DNA of 64,000 nucleotides from Saccharomycopsis fibuligera x Saccharomycopsis cf. fibuligera (taxonomy: Eukaryota; Ascomycota; Saccharomycetes; Ascoideales; Saccharomycopsidaceae). Positions 61,237-64,000 of this stretch are shown in pieces. Location: the NCBI GenBank assembly GCA_001936135.1, contig CP012809.1, forward strand, positions 2,095,501-2,159,500. The letters are read 5' to 3'. Positions within the stretch are counted from its first letter, which is position 1, and every line of letters starts with the position of its first letter. Position numbers and translations under genes: made by a program. Under the pieces are notes generated by a model. That model ran no database searches. It had not been told where the DNA came from and saw nothing but the letters and a program-made list of their open reading frames with translations.

Positions 61237-63279
61237 ATGCAAAGATACTGCACCGCTACGCTACGGCTGTCTTTGGTCCCGCGATCTGCGCTATGGCAGC
61301 AGCACACTCACCGCTACCACCACCATATACTCAAATCAAACCACTCGATAATACGGCATTTTTCAGCATCTTCAGCAACCTATAAAGCAACACCTTCCCA
61401 TATTTCAGATCCAGAATCCAGTGCTGCAAGTCAAACAGTAGCCGAACGTATTTCCAATATTCCAATAGAGAATTACCGCAATTTTTCTATTGTTGCCCAT
61501 ATTGACCACGGCAAGTCCACCCTTAGTGACCGTTTGCTTGAACTCACACATGTTATCAAGCCAGGCATGAACAAACAGGTCTTGGATCGACTTGACGTGG
61601 AGCGAGAACGTGGTATTACCATCAAAGCACAAACTTGTACCATGTTTTATCATTCCAAAAAGAATAACCAGGACTACTTATTGCATCTCGTTGACTGCCC
61701 CGGTCATGTTGATTTTCGTGCTGAAGTCAGCCGCAGTTTTGCCGCTGTTGGTGGGGCATTATTGCTTGTCGATGCTTCTCAAGGTGTGCAAGCACAAACC
61801 GTGGCAAATTTCTATTTGGCCTATGCAATGGATTTGAAGTTATTACCAATTATCAATAAGATTGATTTGCCGCATGCCGATGTGCCCAGAGCCACTGAAC
61901 AAGTCAGAGATTTCTTTGAGTTACCAGTGGAAGATGTCATCAGTGTCAGTGCCAAAACCGGCCAAAATGTTGAACAGATTTTACCATCGATCATTGAAAA
62001 AATTCCAGCACCAACGGGGAAACTAGACGATCCTTTGAAATTTTTCATTATTGATTCATGGTATGACTCGTTTGTTGGGGTGATATTACTAGTAAGAATT
62101 GTTGACGGTACGGTTACTAAAGGCATGAAGATCATATCTGCTCATACTAAAAAAAAATATGAGGTCAAAGAATGTGGCATAATGTATCCGGACAGGTTAC
62201 CAATAAATAAACTTAGTGCTGGTCAAGTAGCTTATGTTGTCCCAGGAATGAAGGTCTCTTCTGAAGCCCTTATTGGTGATACTTTCATGGAGATTGGTAA
62301 AGAAGTAGAACCATTTCCCGGGTTTGAAGAGCCAAAGCCTATGGTGTTTGTTGGTGCGTTCCCTGCTGATGGGGTCGAATTCAAGGTATTGGATGAAAGA
62401 CTCAATTACTTGGTCCTCAATGATAGAAGTGTCACTTTGCAAAAAGAAACTTCTAATGCCTTGGGTCAAGGTTGGAGATTAGGTTTCTTGGGCTCTTTGC
62501 ATGCTTCAGTGTTCAAAGAACGACTTGAAAAAGAATACGGTGCTTCATTGATTATCACTACTCCAACGGTACCGTACAAGTTAATCGATCGTGATGGCAA
62601 TGAACACATTGTCACCAATCCTGATGACTTTCCTGACTTGTCAACCATTGGTAAGGGGAAACATAGTAAATATACTGACCTTCAAGAACCATTTGTTGAA
62701 ATCATTAGTACATTTCCAGAAGAATACCTCGGCACCGTCATCAAGCTTTGCGAGAATAATCGCGGGCAACAAAAGGAGATACAGTATTTGAACGCATCAG
62801 GCCAAGTGCTTGTGAAGTATGAACTTCCATTAGCCCATCTTGTTGATGATTTCTTTGGTAAGCTAAAATCAGCTACTCGCGGTTTTGCTTCATTGGACTA
62901 CGAAGACAGCGGCTATCAATCGTCAGATATTGTCAAATTAGAACTTTTGGTAAATGGAAATGGAATTGATGCACTTGCTCAAGTGATGCATCGTAGTCAA
63001 GTAGAGCAAAATGGTAGAGAGTGGGTCAAGAAATTTAAACCATTTGTTAAGAACCATTTATTCGAGGTGGTGATTCAAGCTAGAGCCAATAATAAAATCA
63101 TTGCCAGAGAAACTATCAAGGCTAAGAGAAAAGACGTCTTGCAAAAATTACACGCTAGTGATATTTCCAGACGGAAAAAATTGTTAGTGAAGCAAAAGGA
63201 GGGAAAAAAGAAGATGAAGGCCATTGGTAGGGTCTCGATTAATCCAGATGCTTATCAGTCATTTTTGCGTCGATCATAG
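61237..63279 (+). CDS. GUF1: Mitochondrial elongation factor 4 (LepA family)
   Basis: 680 aa. Guf1 is the mitochondrial LepA/EF4, a ribosome-bound GTPase that back-translocates or rescues stalled ribosomes and matters under suboptimal conditions. Seen: an Arg/Ser/His-rich presequence (about 1-45), G1 [13 protein letters not shown] (about 87), RERGIT switch I, G3 DCPGH, G4 NKID, the domain II/III order of EF-G without its domain IV, and the LepA-specific C-terminal domain with a basic end ([18 protein letters not shown]). Length and motif order match the family. Confidence 0.97.
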   Translation: MQRYCTATLRLSLVPRSALWQQHTHRYHHHILKSNHSIIRHFSASSATYKATPSHISDPESSAASQTVAERISNIPIENYRNFSIVAHIDHGKSTLSDRLLELTHVIKPGMNKQVLDRLDVERERGITIKAQTCTMFYHSKKNNQDYLLHLVDCPGHVDFRAEVSRSFAAVGGALLLVDASQGVQAQTVANFYLAYAMDLKLLPIINKIDLPHADVPRATEQVRDFFELPVEDVISVSAKTGQNVEQILPSIIEKIPAPTGKLDDPLKFFIIDSWYDSFVGVILLVRIVDGTVTKGMKIISAHTKKKYEVKECGIMYPDRLPINKLSAGQVAYVVPGMKVSSEALIGDTFMEIGKEVEPFPGFEEPKPMVFVGAFPADGVEFKVLDERLNYLVLNDRSVTLQKETSNALGQGWRLGFLGSLHASVFKERLEKEYGASLIITTPTVPYKLIDRDGNEHIVTNPDDFPDLSTIGKGKHSKYTDLQEPFVEIISTFPEEYLGTVIKLCENNRGQQKEIQYLNASGQVLVKYELPLAHLVDDFFGKLKSATRGFASLDYEDSGYQSSDIVKLELLVNGNGIDALAQVMHRSQVEQNGREWVKKFKPFVKNHLFEVVIQARANNKIIARETIKAKRKDVLQKLHASDISRRKKLLVKQKEGKKKMKAIGRVSINPDAYQSFLRRS

Positions 63280-63932
63280 GTTTTTTTATATAACGTTATC
63301 TACAACAATAATATTTATTACATAAAAAAATGATTTGTTTCTCTTTTTGCAATTAATCAGAAAGAAACGCTACACTCTTATAAATAGCCATCTGTATATT
63401 TATTGACTTAGTTTTGATACCAAGCAGTGCCATCAAGTGTTAAATGCTAGAATCCGCTGTATATGAACCAAGCTTCTTTTATCTTTAATAACTTTACTTT
63501 CCAACGTACAGTGATACCAAAGAAAAATGTTATGCAATTGCAGTAAAAATTAAATTTTTTCTGTTCAAAACAAGTAACTGTTAGAGAAACCGATGAACAG
63601 CTTTGTTCTGTTTATTTTTTATTATTTTGAAGATTATATTATTTCGTTTCGTTCTTTAATTTGAAAAATAACCTTCTGCCATGCTAATTGTTGATTGCTC
63701 TCTCGACGCCGCTAGCTATAGCAAACTTCGTGAGCGAATATTGTAAGGTCGATAAAGAAAAAAATAAAAATTAAAAAAAATTAGGGAAGGTGGAGGGATT
63801 GTGGGTAAAAAAAAAATCTTTTTTTTTTATATGAAGGGACGAGTGAAAGGTGCGGGATTCTATAAACTAGAAATTGAGAAACAAAAACAATTTTCTCATG
63901 ACTATTAGGGCAGCATTAAAAAATGAAAATTG

Positions 63933-63966
<34 letters not shown>

Positions 63967-64000
63967 GAGACAAGATATAATAATATGTGGCAAAAAGCGA
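63280..64000. other. GUF1 3' flank, to window end
   Basis: 721 bp with no gene. Pyrimidine- and A-rich stretches lead to A30 at 63933-63962. Confidence 0.5.
63933..63962. repeat. A30 homopolymer
   Basis: 30 consecutive A residues near the window end. Confidence 0.95.

Overview
The window is a compact, AT-rich budding-yeast chromosome segment with about 24 well-supported protein genes on both strands, almost all uninterrupted, plus two tRNA genes. The gene families are those of Saccharomycotina. Many Asn/Ser/Gln/Asp-rich insertions inside conserved proteins, TACTAAC-type introns, TTG as the preferred Leu codon, and two CTG codons at sites where homologues recalled from memory carry Ser/Thr all point to the CUG-Ser (CTG) clade. 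Lodderomyces elongisporus or a relative of Candida parapsilosis is my best guess, but this is inference: no species-defining marker was searched.

Layout. 1-8.4 kb: PSG1, the two C4-demethylation genes ERG25 and ERG27 as neighbours, and three-repeat polyubiquitin UBI4. 8.4-16.4 kb: DPB2 (DNA polymerase epsilon), a DFG5/DCW1-type cell-wall mannosidase, a doubtful small basic ORF, and ILV3. 17.1-19.8 kb: a gene-poor island bounded by tRNA-Gly(GCC) and an intron-containing tRNA-Ser(GCT). It holds a 17-bp minisatellite, a 5'-truncated LINE with poly(A) and a possible target-site duplication, and the tail of a second LINE in the opposite orientation. 20-32 kb: RAD18, an ECM21/CSR2-like arrestin, OCH1, MTR3 and AAH1. 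33-47 kb: PBR1, IPI3, HSP60, AIM23, NAP1 and an intron-containing ATP3. 48-63 kb: CRS1 (cysteinyl-tRNA synthetase with an apparent dual start), VTA1, GLK1, MEH1/EGO1, MSS1, a small two-exon BLOC-1-subunit gene, and GUF1.

Working together. The clearest functional pair is ERG25/ERG27, two enzymes of the same sterol C4-demethylation complex; ERG25 has an Upc2-type element in its promoter. Several genes serve mitochondria (HSP60, AIM23, ATP3, MSS1, GUF1, ILV3, probably CRS1), and three of them carry a Puf3-type TGTANATA motif just after the stop. MEH1 (EGO complex), the BLOC-1-like subunit and VTA1 (ESCRT-III/Vps4) act on endosome or vacuole membranes, and the Ecm21-like arrestin feeds that route. 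Regulatory sites that match expectation include heat-shock elements before HSP60 and UBI4, MCB-type boxes before DPB2, and Gcn4/Leu3-like sites before ILV3.

I found no clearly new multi-gene system. The observations most worth a second look are the LINE tails sharing a 3' motif, the Rad18 that seems to have SUMO-interacting motifs in place of its ubiquitin-binding zinc finger, the ERG25-ERG27 linkage, the small spliced BLOC-1 gene, and the Puf3-like sites.
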